NCBI RefSeq assembly: GCF_027912675.1
Contig: NZ_CP115757.1
Span: 2,232,001 to 2,296,000, forward strand
DNA length: 64,000 bases
Direction of reading: 5' to 3'
Origin: Paracoccus sp. SCSIO 75233
GTDB taxonomy: Bacteria; Pseudomonadota; Alphaproteobacteria; Rhodobacterales; Rhodobacteraceae
The position numbers and the translations under genes were made by a program. Below, in pieces: positions 7,900 to 16,670 of the stretch (its first letter is position 1; every line of letters starts with the position of its first letter). The notes under the pieces are model-generated. The model did no database searches and was not told the DNA's origin. It saw only the letters and a program-made list of their open reading frames with translations.

Positions 7900-9024
7900 A
7901 TGAGCTATCTGAAAAACAGGGACGTCACGGTGATCGGCGCAGGTGTCGCCGGTCTCAGCGTGGCGCTCGCCATGACCCGGCGCGGCGCGAATGTGACTGT
8001 GCTGGAGAAGGCGGGGGCGTTCCGCGAGGTCGGGGCCGGTCTGCAAATCTCGCCGAATGCCGGGCGTGTGCTTGAGGCGCTTGGCCTGACGGAGGCGCTT
8101 AACCGGGTTGCGGTCCGCTCGGAAGGGGTGTTGCTCCATAACCAGAACGGACATCGCGTGGCTTCCTTGCCGCTCGCAGCGCGCAGGCCGGATCAGAATT
8201 TCCGTTTCATCCATCGGGCCCGTCTGGTCGAGCTGCTGGAGCATGCCGCGCGTGATGCTGGCGTCCGGATCACGCTGGATCACGAAGTAACCGAGCTGCC
8301 GGATGTCCCCCTGCTGATCGGCGCGGACGGTTTGCACAGCCGGGTGCGTACGGTTCTCAACGGCGCGGCAAAACCCTTCTTCACCGGCCAGACCGCATGG
8401 CGCGCGCTGATTGCAGATGACCGGCCCGATGCCTTTGCCCGTGTCTATATGGGGCCGGGGCAGCATCTGGTCAGCTACCGGCTGGGCGACGGGTTGCGCA
8501 ATATCGTCGCCGTCAGGGAGCAGACGGCATGGGCGGACGAAGGCTGGGCGCATGAGGACGATCCCGACAATCTGCGTGCCGCATTCGCCAGCTTTGGCGG
8601 GCCGGTGCCGGATTGGCTGGCGCGCGTCGAAAGCACCGGCATCTGGGGTCTGTTCCGCCATGAGGTCGCGCCGGTCTGGCAGGACGGACAGCGCGTCATT
8701 CTGGGCGACGCAGCGCACCCGACCCTGCCCTTCATGGCGCAAGGCGCGGTCATGGCGATCGAGGATGCGTGGGTACTGACCGAATGCCTCGACCGGATCG
8801 GCGATCAGGGCGCGGCATTGCAGCGGTATCAGGCGCTGCGCGTGCCCCGCGTGCGCCGGATTGTCGAGGCCGCGAATGGCAATGCCCGCAACTACCATCT
8901 GCGCGGCCCGGCAAGGCTGGCCGGCCATCTTGGGCTGCGGACCATTTCCCGTCTTGCACCGGGGGCGCTGATGGCGCGGTTCGACTGGATCTATGATTAC
9001 GATCCGCTGGCCGAGCGCCCCTGA
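7900..9024 (+). CDS. FAD-dependent aromatic-ring monooxygenase, class A
   Basis: 374 residues. N-terminal FAD fold with GAGVAG (13-18) and GAGLQISPNA, the middle LIGADGLHSRVR (DG motif) and the late ILGDAAHPTLPFMAQGA (GD motif) define the salicylate or 3-hydroxybenzoate hydroxylase group. Such enzymes use NAD(P)H and oxygen to hydroxylate aromatic acids. The substrate is not decided by context: the neighbours are dksA and glmM. The gene starts 29 bases after dksA with a poor ribosome site and may depend on dksA transcription. Confidence 0.85.
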   Translation: MSYLKNRDVTVIGAGVAGLSVALAMTRRGANVTVLEKAGAFREVGAGLQISPNAGRVLEALGLTEALNRVAVRSEGVLLHNQNGHRVASLPLAARRPDQNFRFIHRARLVELLEHAARDAGVRITLDHEVTELPDVPLLIGADGLHSRVRTVLNGAAKPFFTGQTAWRALIADDRPDAFARVYMGPGQHLVSYRLGDGLRNIVAVREQTAWADEGWAHEDDPDNLRAAFASFGGPVPDWLARVESTGIWGLFRHEVAPVWQDGQRVILGDAAHPTLPFMAQGAVMAIEDAWVLTECLDRIGDQGAALQRYQALRVPRVRRIVEAANGNARNYHLRGPARLAGHLGLRTISRLAPGALMARFDWIYDYDPLAERP

Positions 9025-9030
9025 ACAGTC

Positions 9031-10374
9031 TCAGACCGCGTCTTCAACGGCAGCGACGATGCTGTCCACCACGTCACGCAGCATGACCTCATCTTCGGCC
9101 TCGGCCATCACCCGGATCAGCGGTTCGGTCCCGGATTTGCGGATCAGCACCCGTCCCGTCCCGTTCAGCCGCGCCTCGCCTGCCGAGATCGCCGCCTGCA
9201 CCTTCTCCACCGACAGCGGGTCGGAGCCTGCTGCGTAGCGCACATTCTTCAGAAGCTGCGGCACCGGATCGAACTGGTGAACCAGATCGGAGGCGCTGTG
9301 CCCGGTCTCGATCATCGCGGCAAGGAATTGCAGTCCGGCGATCAGCCCGTCGCCCGTGGTGGCGTAGTCGGTCATCACGATATGGCCTGACTGTTCGCCG
9401 CCGAGATTGAACCCGCCTTCGCGCATCCGTTCGACGACATAGCGGTCGCCGACCTTGGTCCGTTCCAGCCGCAGACCGCGCGCCTGAAGGAACCGCTCCA
9501 GCCCAAGGTTCGACATCACCGTCGCGACCAAGGCACCCCCAGCCAGCTTGTCCTGCTCCGCCCAGCGGGCTGCCATAAGCGCCATGAGTTGATCGCCATC
9601 CGCGACCCGGCCCTTTTCGTCAATCAGGATCACCCGGTCGGCATCGCCATCAAGGCAGATGCCCAGATCGGCGCGGTGATCCAGAACCGCCTGCGCGGCA
9701 GTCTCAGGATGGGTCGAGCCGACGCCGTCATTGATATTATGCCCGTCGGGATCGTCACCGATTGCGACCAGATCCGCACCGAGTTCGTAAAGCACATCCG
9801 GCGCAGCGCGATAAGCAGCACCGTTGGCGCTGTCGATGACCACTTTCAGCCCGTCCAGCCGCCGCCCCGCCGGGAAGGTGGTCTTGGCGTATTCGACATA
9901 GCGGCCACGCCCGTCATCGATGCGCCGCGCCCGGCCGATATTCTGCGGCTCGGCGGGGCGGACCTGACCGGACAGGATCGCTTCGATTTCCGCCTCCGCC
10001 TCGTCCGACAGCTTGAAACCGTCCGGCCCGAAGAACTTGATGCCGTTATCATGGGCCGGGTTGTGGCTGGCGGAGATCATGATCCCGATATCGGCGCGCA
10101 TGGAACGGGTCAGATACCCGACCGCAGGCGTCGGCACGGGCCCAAGCAGCAGCACGTTCATCCCGGTCGAGGTCAGCCCTGCGGTCAGCGCGTTCTCCAG
10201 CATATAGCCCGACAGCCGCGTGTCCTTCCCGATCACCACACGGTGACCATTGCGCCCGTCCCGACGGAAATACCGCCCCGCTGCGGCCCCCAGCCTAAGC
10301 GCCATATCCGCCGTCATCGGCTCCGTATTGGCCCGGCCCCGAACCCCGTCCGTGCCGAAAATCTTGCGTGTCAT
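9031..10374 (-). CDS. glmM: Phosphoglucosamine mutase
   Basis: 447 residues, full length. It converts glucosamine-6-phosphate to glucosamine-1-phosphate for peptidoglycan and LPS precursors. Key parts: [13 protein letters not shown] start, the phosphoserine loop SASHNP (101-106), the metal loop DGDADR and the C-terminal [12 protein letters not shown] phosphate site. The ATG has a GAGGA site and overlaps the folP stop by 4 bases. The order folB-folP-glmM is a common bacterial arrangement. Confidence 0.96.
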   Translation of the reverse strand: MTRKIFGTDGVRGRANTEPMTADMALRLGAAAGRYFRRDGRNGHRVVIGKDTRLSGYMLENALTAGLTSTGMNVLLLGPVPTPAVGYLTRSMRADIGIMISASHNPAHDNGIKFFGPDGFKLSDEAEAEIEAILSGQVRPAEPQNIGRARRIDDGRGRYVEYAKTTFPAGRRLDGLKVVIDSANGAAYRAAPDVLYELGADLVAIGDDPDGHNINDGVGSTHPETAAQAVLDHRADLGICLDGDADRVILIDEKGRVADGDQLMALMAARWAEQDKLAGGALVATVMSNLGLERFLQARGLRLERTKVGDRYVVERMREGGFNLGGEQSGHIVMTDYATTGDGLIAGLQFLAAMIETGHSASDLVHQFDPVPQLLKNVRYAAGSDPLSVEKVQAAISAGEARLNGTGRVLIRKSGTEPLIRVMAEAEDEVMLRDVVDSIVAAVEDAV

Positions 10375-11351
10375 TGCGTCCTCGTCTCCGTTACGGCCTG
10401 CCAGAGCGCAAATGCCTGCGCCGTGGCGGCCACGTCATGTACCCTGTGGAACTGTATACCCTGTGCCACCGCTGCCAGCGTCACCGCGAGCGAGCCGGGC
10501 AACCGCGCCGTCGCATCGGGCTGGCGCGCAACTTTTCCGATAAATGTCTTTCGAGATACGCCTATAAGGATAGCACATCCAAGCGTGTGAAACAGCCCGA
10601 TGCGGCGCAGTATGGCAAGATTATGGTCAAGCGTCTTGCCGAAGCCGACGCCCGGATCGATGAGGATACGCCCCCGGCCAATCCCTGCCGCCTCTGCCCG
10701 CGCAATCCGCGCGGCAAGCGCGTCATAGACATCCAGCAGCACATCGTCATAGCGCGGATCGTCCTGCATCGTCTCCGGCACGCCCTGTGCGTGCATCAGA
10801 CAGACCGGCAGACCCGATGCGGCGACAGTGGCACCCATGCCGGGATCGAAGTCGAAGCCGGAGACATCGTTGATCATTTGCGCCCCGGCGGAAATCGCGT
10901 CCTGTGCGACCCTCGCCTTGCGGGTATCGACCGACACCGGCACCGATCCACGCAGCGCGGAGATCACCGGCCGCACCCGCGCGATTTCGTCGTCCTCGCT
11001 GACGAATGCCGCACCGGGCCGTGTCGATTCGCCGCCAATGTCGAGGATCTCTGCCCCCTCCCCAATCAGCTTCCGCCCCTGCTCGACGCCGTCATAGGCG
11101 CCGCCATCAGAAAAACTGTCCGGGGTGACATTGACGATCCCCATGATGCGCGGACGCCCCGGCCCCAGACCGCAAATCGGATCGCGCGGCGTGGTCAGGC
11201 GGTCGATGACATCCTGCGGCGCGGCGTTTGCGGGCAGGATCTCCGGCGGCTCAACGCGGCTCAGCCGCTCCACCCGCGAAAAACGCAGCCAGCCCCCGGC
11301 GAGCGGGAAAACCCCGCCCTCTTCCGGTATTGCCCGCCAGTAATCGGTCAT
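10371..11351 (-). CDS. folP: Dihydropteroate synthase
   Basis: 326 residues. It joins p-aminobenzoate to dihydropterin pyrophosphate in folate synthesis and is the sulfonamide target. The two signature regions are present: [16 protein letters not shown] and [16 protein letters not shown]; later come [20 protein letters not shown] and the C-terminal [11 protein letters not shown]. It carries about 50 extra residues before the barrel, as in several alphaproteobacterial homologues. The ATG overlaps the folB stop by 4 bases. Confidence 0.95.
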   Translation of the reverse strand: MTDYWRAIPEEGGVFPLAGGWLRFSRVERLSRVEPPEILPANAAPQDVIDRLTTPRDPICGLGPGRPRIMGIVNVTPDSFSDGGAYDGVEQGRKLIGEGAEILDIGGESTRPGAAFVSEDDEIARVRPVISALRGSVPVSVDTRKARVAQDAISAGAQMINDVSGFDFDPGMGATVAASGLPVCLMHAQGVPETMQDDPRYDDVLLDVYDALAARIARAEAAGIGRGRILIDPGVGFGKTLDHNLAILRRIGLFHTLGCAILIGVSRKTFIGKVARQPDATARLPGSLAVTLAAVAQGIQFHRVHDVAATAQAFALWQAVTETRTQ

Positions 11352-12130
11352 GAACCAACCCGGCGCAAAGGAATATCAGTGGCAAGATCGGGCATCGCCG
11401 TGCCCTCCGGCAAAGCCAGATCGAGGCGCTGCGCCTTCATCTTCTCCGCCAGCCAGACCGCAAGCGCCAGCGGGTCGGCCTCCATCCCGGCAATGTCGGC
11501 GGTCATCCGGGCGGGTGCCCAGACGATCGGACGCGCCTCCTTGACGGCCCAGTCCAGCTCCGCCCGGTTATCCGCGACGTCGAGACCCAACCGCCCGCCA
11601 AGCGCCCACGCCGCCTGATCGAGGGCAAGAAGCGCGATGCGCCGCTCATTTCCGCCTGCCGGAACGGCCAGCCCCGGCGCATCCGGCGTCAGTACCACGG
11701 CCCCGGACGGGCGCTGCGTTTCCGCCGCGTGGAACAGGATTACGGGCGCGAAGGCGACGCCATCTGCATCGACACGCCCGCGCCGCCGCACCAGCGTGAC
11801 CCCAAGCGCCCCCGGCACCCGGTCCAGCTTCTCCAGCGTGACATGCACCCGTCCGGCGCGCGGATGCGCCAGAATTTCGGCCGCGATTTTCTCTGCCAGC
11901 GTTTCCAACAGATTGAACCGCTCATCCGCGAGGCCTGTCGCAATGGCCTCGGTCAGCACGTCATAGGACAGGATGCGATCCACATCATCCGCGACGCCGA
12001 TCACCGGGTCGGCCAGATCAACCGTCAGGTTAAAGCGCAGACGCTGCCTGCGGCCACGCTCGGACTGGAACGCGCCGATTTCGGCCTCGATAACGTGATC
12101 GCGCAGGTGAATCTGATCGGGTTCTTCCAT
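11348..12130 (-). CDS. folB: Dihydroneopterin aldolase with a C-terminal extension
   Basis: 260 residues from the ATG at 12130 (a GTG two codons earlier, at 12136, is possible). Residues about 5-120 form a FolB domain (DHVIEAEIGAFQSERGRRQR, DDVDRILSYDVLTEAI, NLLETLAEKIA, VHVTLEKLDR), which cleaves dihydroneopterin to 6-hydroxymethyl-dihydropterin. Residues about 125-260 form an extra domain I cannot assign, and no folK gene is near; this part does not show obvious HPPK motifs. The first gene of the folB-folP-glmM unit. Confidence 0.85.
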   Translation of the reverse strand: MEEPDQIHLRDHVIEAEIGAFQSERGRRQRLRFNLTVDLADPVIGVADDVDRILSYDVLTEAIATGLADERFNLLETLAEKIAAEILAHPRAGRVHVTLEKLDRVPGALGVTLVRRRGRVDADGVAFAPVILFHAAETQRPSGAVVLTPDAPGLAVPAGGNERRIALLALDQAAWALGGRLGLDVADNRAELDWAVKEARPIVWAPARMTADIAGMEADPLALAVWLAEKMKAQRLDLALPEGTAMPDLATDIPLRRVGS

Positions 12131-12144
12131 ATCCACCAGATTTC

Positions 12145-12176
12145 AAAGAAAAGGCCCCGCCGCAAGAGGCAGGGCC
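12145..12176 (-). terminator. Rho-independent terminator of the cell-wall hydrolase gene
   Basis: Read on the minus strand: GGCCCTGCC, a 6-base loop, GGCGGGGCC (12176-12168 and 12161-12153), then a T-rich run. The stem has nine pairs, one of them G-T. It lies between the hydrolase stop and the folB start, so the folB unit needs its own promoter or read-through. Confidence 0.75.
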
Positions 12177-12209
12177 GGTTCCTAAATCGCTTCCGGTCGT
12201 ATCGCGCAA

Positions 12210-12722
12210 TCAGTTCGACGCGACGCGGCGGCCATTGCGATAAAAGATGTGGCTGCCGATCTTCGTCGTCCGGGTGAAACGGCGCGACCAGGACGGGCGA
12301 ACCGCCGTGGTGTGGAAATAGGTGGCGCCATCGGTCAGGTCGCGCGGCGCGCCGGAAAGCGCTTCGGTCGCGATCTGGCGAGCGCGCGCAGCGGCCTTGG
12401 CATTCGACATGCGGCGACCCTTCTTGTAGCTGAACTGGCCACGCTGATAGATGACCCCGCAGACGGAGCCCGGGAACGCCCGGCTGTCGACGCGGTTCAG
12501 GATCACTTCCGCAACCGCCTGCTGGCCGGCACGGCCTTCGCCACGGGCTTCGAAATACAGCGCCTCCGTCAGGCAGGCGAGCGAATCTGCGCCGCCATAG
12601 CGTGCCTGGGTCAGCGTCTCGGGACCACGAGCGGGATCGGCAGCAGCAATCGGGGCGGTCACGGGCAGAGCGAGCGAGGCGCTCAGAATGAGCGCGGAGA
12701 TCTTGCGGGTCAGCGTCGTCAT
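12210..12722 (-). CDS. Secreted SleB-type cell-wall hydrolase
   Basis: 170 residues with an N-terminal signal (LILSASLALPVTAPIAAA) and a SleB catalytic domain: LTEALYFEARGEGRAGQQAVAEVILNR in which the glutamate of EARGE is the expected catalytic acid, then FPGSVCGVIYQRGQFS and GATYFHT. Family members are lytic transglycosylase-like peptidoglycan hydrolases. The protein would be periplasmic. The C-terminal tail SHIFYRNGRRVA is also seen in related proteins. Confidence 0.85.
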   Translation of the reverse strand: MTTLTRKISALILSASLALPVTAPIAAADPARGPETLTQARYGGADSLACLTEALYFEARGEGRAGQQAVAEVILNRVDSRAFPGSVCGVIYQRGQFSYKKGRRMSNAKAAARARQIATEALSGAPRDLTDGATYFHTTAVRPSWSRRFTRTTKIGSHIFYRNGRRVASN

Positions 12723-12957
12723 GAAATTGGCAGTCCTGTTAGTTTCCGAATACCCGACCGAGCAGAGGCCGGTGGATTGACGCGAAAACTACACAGATCG
12801 GATCAGTTCAGGCTACGGTGTTGGCCGCCCGGTTCGCTGGAAGGCCGAGTTAGGCCGTATTTGGGCAAGAACCTGCCGACCGCAAAACCAACATTTGGCA
12901 AGATCGCGCCATTTTGCAATCGCAGAAAACCTACAAATGCCCCATAATCGACCCGAA

Positions 12958-15501
12958 TCAGGATATTTTAGCCTGCCGTCCCCGAATCGATTCCTGCGCC
13001 GCAGCAAGACGTGCCACGGGCACACGGAAGGGCGAGCAGGATATATAGTCGAGCCCGGCCCGGTGACAGAACGCGATGGATTGCGGGTTGCCGCCATGCT
13101 CCCCACAGACGGAAATCGTGATCTCCGGCTCGACATCGCGGGCGCGCTTGGCCCCGGTCAGCAGCAATTCCCCGACGCCATCCTCGTCCAGAATATGGAA
13201 CGGGTCTTCGTCATAGACGCCTTGCTGCACATATTTCCCCATGAACCGACCGGCATCGTCGCGCGACAAGCCATAGGTCATCTGCGTCAGGTCGTTCGTC
13301 CCGAAGGACAGAAATGCAGAGTGTCGCGCAATATCCCCCGCCCGCAGCGCCGCGCGCGGCGTTTCGACCATCACGCCGAGCCGGTAGGTGAAATCCTGCC
13401 CGGTTTCATTGCGCACCGCAGCGGCCACGGCATCGACGCGGTTCTTGACGATCTCCACCTCGCGACGTGCGCTGACCAGCGGGATCATGATTTCCGGCAC
13501 CACGGCTTCGCCGGTGCTGGCCGTCGCAATCGCCGCCTCGAAAATTGCACGGGCCTGCATGTCGTAGATTTCCGGCACGGTCAGGCCAAGGCGCACGCCG
13601 CGCATTCCCAGCATCGGGTTGAATTCCGAAAGCGCCTCGATCCGGCGGGTGACGTTCGACAGCGGCAGATCCAGCGACTCGGCCAGTTCGCGGATGCCGT
13701 CGCGATCCTGCGGCAAAAACTCATGCAAGGGCGGGTCGAACAGCCGGATCGTGACCGGCAGCCCGGCCATGATGCGGAACAGCTCGGCAAAGTCCTGACG
13801 CTGGATCGGCAGCAACCGGGCGAGTGCGACGCGCCGGTCCTCCGGGCTGTCGGCGAAGATCATCTCCCGCATGATCGGCAGGCGCATCTCGTCGAAGAAC
13901 ATATGCTCCGTCCGGCACAGCCCGATGCCCTCGGCGCTGAACATCCGCGCGGTACGGGCGTCCTCCGGCGTGTCGGCGTTGGCGCGCACGCCCAGATCAC
14001 GCTCGGCATCGGCCCAGTCGAGCAGCTTGTTGAAGCTGTCATCAAGCGCCGGTTCCAGCATTTCAGGCGCACCGGCCAACACCTCGCCCGACGTGCCGTC
14101 GATGGTGATTTCCTCGCCTTCCTTGAAGCTGCGCCCGTCAACGCGCAGCATTCTGGCGCGGGCGTCGATGCGAATGCCGCTTGCCCCCACGATGCAGGGC
14201 AGGCCGAGGCCGCGGGCGATAACCGCCGCGTGGCTGGTCATCCCGCCACGTTCGGTCAGCACGGCGACGGCGGCGTGCATGCCGCGAATATCCTCCGGCG
14301 CGGTTTCCCGGCGGACCAGAACGCAGGCCTCGCCACGCGCGGCGGATGCCTGCGCCGCCGTGGCCGAAAACACCAGCTTTCCGGTCGCAGCACCGGGGCT
14401 GGCGTCGATGCCTTTGGCGATAATGTCGCGTGTCGCACGGGGATCGACCTGATAATGCATCAGCTCGGAAAGCGCGCGCGGTTCGACCCGCATCACGGCC
14501 TCCTGCGCCGGGATCACCCCGTCCTCCGCCAGCGAGACCGCAATCCGCACTGCCGCGCGCGAAGATCGCTGCACCCTGACCGCGTCGATGATCGCAAGCT
14601 CACCGTCAGAGATCACGAACTCGATCATCATCTCTTCGCGCAGCTTTTCCCGTGCCTTCCGCCCGTGCGAAACAAGCGCCGCGAACACATCCGGGGCAAG
14701 CTCCTCCAGCGACGGACCGCGTTCGTCACGGGTCAGATACAGCGTCTCGCCCCCCTGCCCGCGTGTGGTGCCGTGGGTCTGTCCGCGAAACCGCCCGGTG
14801 ATCCGCGCCGTTCCCGATACGCTGTCAACGAACTGAATGGTGCCGGACCCGGTAATTCCCGGACCGACCGCAAGCGCCATCTGCTGAACCACCAGACCGA
14901 GCGGCGCATTCTCCGGCGCGCCCTTGGCCTGCCGCAGCATCCGTGCCGTCGGCGCATCCCATGACCGCGCCATAGAGCGCAGCACCTCGGTCAACTGGCG
15001 CACGGGATCCTGCGGGAATTCCTCGTCCATCTCGGCGCGATAGGCCGACAGCACCCGCGTCAGCGCACCATCGCCGCTTTCGGAGAACATATCCGGGTCC
15101 AGCCGGGCGACATTGATCGCGTAGGATTGCACGAAGGCCAGATAGATCGCATCCGCCGCATCCTTGCCGTGGCTTTCCGCCAGCCGCTGATATTTCTCAT
15201 CATTGATGCCGACATTCAGCACCGTTCCTGGTCCGCCCCATTCGGGATTGACCGCCGAGGGCCGGACGCTGACCAGACCGGAGCCGTTGGCAAACAACGC
15301 GCTCAGCGCCTGTGCCTCGGGCCGCGCACCCTGAGCCATCGCCCGCACCGCCTTCGCCGCAATAGCGAAAGAGCGTGGAACCGGCAGGTCCATCCGCACC
15401 AAACGCTGCAGGCATTTCGCCCGCCAGCCATGCACATCCGCGCCGACCGCGGCACAGGCTGCGATTTCCACAATGTCGGAAGGATCAAAAACACGAGTCA
15501 T
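12958..15501 (-). CDS. Pyruvate-phosphate-dikinase-like PEP-utilising protein with a diverged ATP-grasp domain
   Basis: 847 residues from the ATG at 15501 (frame open to 15630; no good ribosome site for any start). The order is that of pyruvate phosphate dikinase: ATP-grasp region (about 25-340), phosphohistidine domain with GGMTSHAAVIARG (His424) and PEP/pyruvate barrel with the C-terminal CGEHGG (Cys799). The swivel and barrel motifs look intact. The ATP-grasp part is not standard: the family SGARxSMPGMMDT segment reads RPSAVNPEWGGPGT, and the NAQGEDVVAG and LQTR segments are missing or replaced. It is therefore a paralogue whose phosphoryl donor chemistry may differ, not the housekeeping enzyme. 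Divergent from selD. Confidence 0.75.
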   Translation of the reverse strand: MTRVFDPSDIVEIAACAAVGADVHGWRAKCLQRLVRMDLPVPRSFAIAAKAVRAMAQGARPEAQALSALFANGSGLVSVRPSAVNPEWGGPGTVLNVGINDEKYQRLAESHGKDAADAIYLAFVQSYAINVARLDPDMFSESGDGALTRVLSAYRAEMDEEFPQDPVRQLTEVLRSMARSWDAPTARMLRQAKGAPENAPLGLVVQQMALAVGPGITGSGTIQFVDSVSGTARITGRFRGQTHGTTRGQGGETLYLTRDERGPSLEELAPDVFAALVSHGRKAREKLREEMMIEFVISDGELAIIDAVRVQRSSRAAVRIAVSLAEDGVIPAQEAVMRVEPRALSELMHYQVDPRATRDIIAKGIDASPGAATGKLVFSATAAQASAARGEACVLVRRETAPEDIRGMHAAVAVLTERGGMTSHAAVIARGLGLPCIVGASGIRIDARARMLRVDGRSFKEGEEITIDGTSGEVLAGAPEMLEPALDDSFNKLLDWADAERDLGVRANADTPEDARTARMFSAEGIGLCRTEHMFFDEMRLPIMREMIFADSPEDRRVALARLLPIQRQDFAELFRIMAGLPVTIRLFDPPLHEFLPQDRDGIRELAESLDLPLSNVTRRIEALSEFNPMLGMRGVRLGLTVPEIYDMQARAIFEAAIATASTGEAVVPEIMIPLVSARREVEIVKNRVDAVAAAVRNETGQDFTYRLGVMVETPRAALRAGDIARHSAFLSFGTNDLTQMTYGLSRDDAGRFMGKYVQQGVYDEDPFHILDEDGVGELLLTGAKRARDVEPEITISVCGEHGGNPQSIAFCHRAGLDYISCSPFRVPVARLAAAQESIRGRQAKIS

Positions 15502-15608
15502 CTTGACGGGTACATTAGCCACGGCGCGGCTTATGCTGCAAGTGCGAGATAAGCTTGTCTGCCGGTGAAATGCGCCGATAATGCCGCCGAGATAGCAAGG
15601 AGACCGAT

Positions 15609-16634
15609 ATGAAGCTGACAGAACTGGCACATGGCGGCGGATGCGGATGCAAACTCGGACCCGCTGTGCTGCGCGATTTGCTGGCGGATCAGCCCGTGGC
15701 GCAGATGTTTCCGCAGCTTCTGGTCGGCAATGCCGAATCGGATGACGCCGCAGTCTGGCAGATCGACGACAAGACCTGCGTCATAGCGACGACCGATTTT
15801 TTCATGCCGATGGTCGATAATGCCCGCGACTTTGGCCGGATCGCCGCGACCAATGCGATTTCGGATATCTACGCAATGGGCGGCCGCCCGATCATGGCGC
15901 TGGCCATTCTGGGGATGCCGATCAATGTGATGGCCCCCGCGACGATCCGCGACATCCTTGCTGGCGGGGCGGATATCTGCGCCGAAGCCGGGATACCTGT
16001 CGCCGGGGGGCATTCCATCGATGCGCCGGAGCCGATTTACGGCCTCGCCGTGATCGGGATCTGCGCGCCGGAGGATGTTCGCAGGAATGGCGGCGCCGAG
16101 GCCGGGGACAAGCTGATCCTGACCAAGCCTGTTGGCGTCGGCATCTATTCCAACGCGATCAAGAAAGGCACTGCGACCGAGGCCGATATTGCCGAGATGG
16201 TGGAAAGCTGCACGACGCTGAACCGGATCGGTCAGGATCTGGCGCAGATGCCGGGGGTTCATGCGATCACCGATGTCACCGGCTTCGGCATTCTCGGGCA
16301 TGGGCTGGAGATGGCGCGCGGCGCAGGCTGCGCCCTGCGGATCGAGCGGGCAGTGATCCCGCTGCTGAACCGCGCCGCCGAGCTGGCAGAAAGCGGTCAC
16401 GGCACCGGCGCCAGCGGTCGGAACTGGAACGCTGTGCATGACGCCGTGACGCTTCCGGCGGACCTCACCGATGCCCAGCAAACGATCCTGACCGACCCAC
16501 AGACCTCTGGCGGGTTGCTGGTCGCGGTCGCGCCGGACGAAGCGGACGGGGTGCTTGCAACAATCCGCGAGCGCCATCCCAAGGCCGCCATCATCGGTCA
16601 GGCCGTCGAAGGTGCCGGAATAACGGTCGTATAG
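15609..16634 (+). CDS. selD: Selenide, water dikinase
   Basis: 341 residues. It makes selenophosphate from selenide and ATP, the selenium donor for selenocysteine, selenouridine and some Se cofactors. The glycine-rich active-site loop GGGCGCK (9-15) has Cys12 and Lys15, and the AIRS-type ATP core has [31 protein letters not shown] and [15 protein letters not shown]-like bases precede the ATG. No selA, selB, selC, selU or selenoprotein gene is in the window, so the pathway using the product cannot be told. Convergent with the peptidase gene. Confidence 0.95.
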   Translation: MKLTELAHGGGCGCKLGPAVLRDLLADQPVAQMFPQLLVGNAESDDAAVWQIDDKTCVIATTDFFMPMVDNARDFGRIAATNAISDIYAMGGRPIMALAILGMPINVMAPATIRDILAGGADICAEAGIPVAGGHSIDAPEPIYGLAVIGICAPEDVRRNGGAEAGDKLILTKPVGVGIYSNAIKKGTATEADIAEMVESCTTLNRIGQDLAQMPGVHAITDVTGFGILGHGLEMARGAGCALRIERAVIPLLNRAAELAESGHGTGASGRNWNAVHDAVTLPADLTDAQQTILTDPQTSGGLLVAVAPDEADGVLATIRERHPKAAIIGQAVEGAGITVV

Positions 16635-16642
16635 AAATTCGC

Positions 16643-16664
16643 CGGGCGGCGCTGTCGCCGCCCG
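16643..16664. terminator. Hairpin between convergent selD and M3 peptidase genes
   Basis: Perfect 9-bp stem CGGGCGGCG/CGCCGCCCG with a CTGT tetraloop (16643-16651, 16656-16664), placed between two converging stop codons. No long T-run. Confidence 0.55.
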
Positions 16665-16670
16665 CGCCGC

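Noticed and set aside
10435..10475. Possible fourth GTGTAC-like array
   Set aside because: Only loose matches (TGTACCCTGTGG, TGTATACCCTGTG) without the core repeated at 11-base steps, and inside folP coding sequence.
12895..14964. Very long open frame (689 codons) on the plus strand opposite the dikinase-like gene
   Set aside because: It is the antisense shadow of a real gene in GC-rich DNA: low-complexity, rich in Arg, His, Pro and Gln, no domain.
15609..16634. SelD as a selenoprotein with in-frame TGA
   Set aside because: Position 12 of the active loop is a cysteine codon and the frame has no internal TGA.
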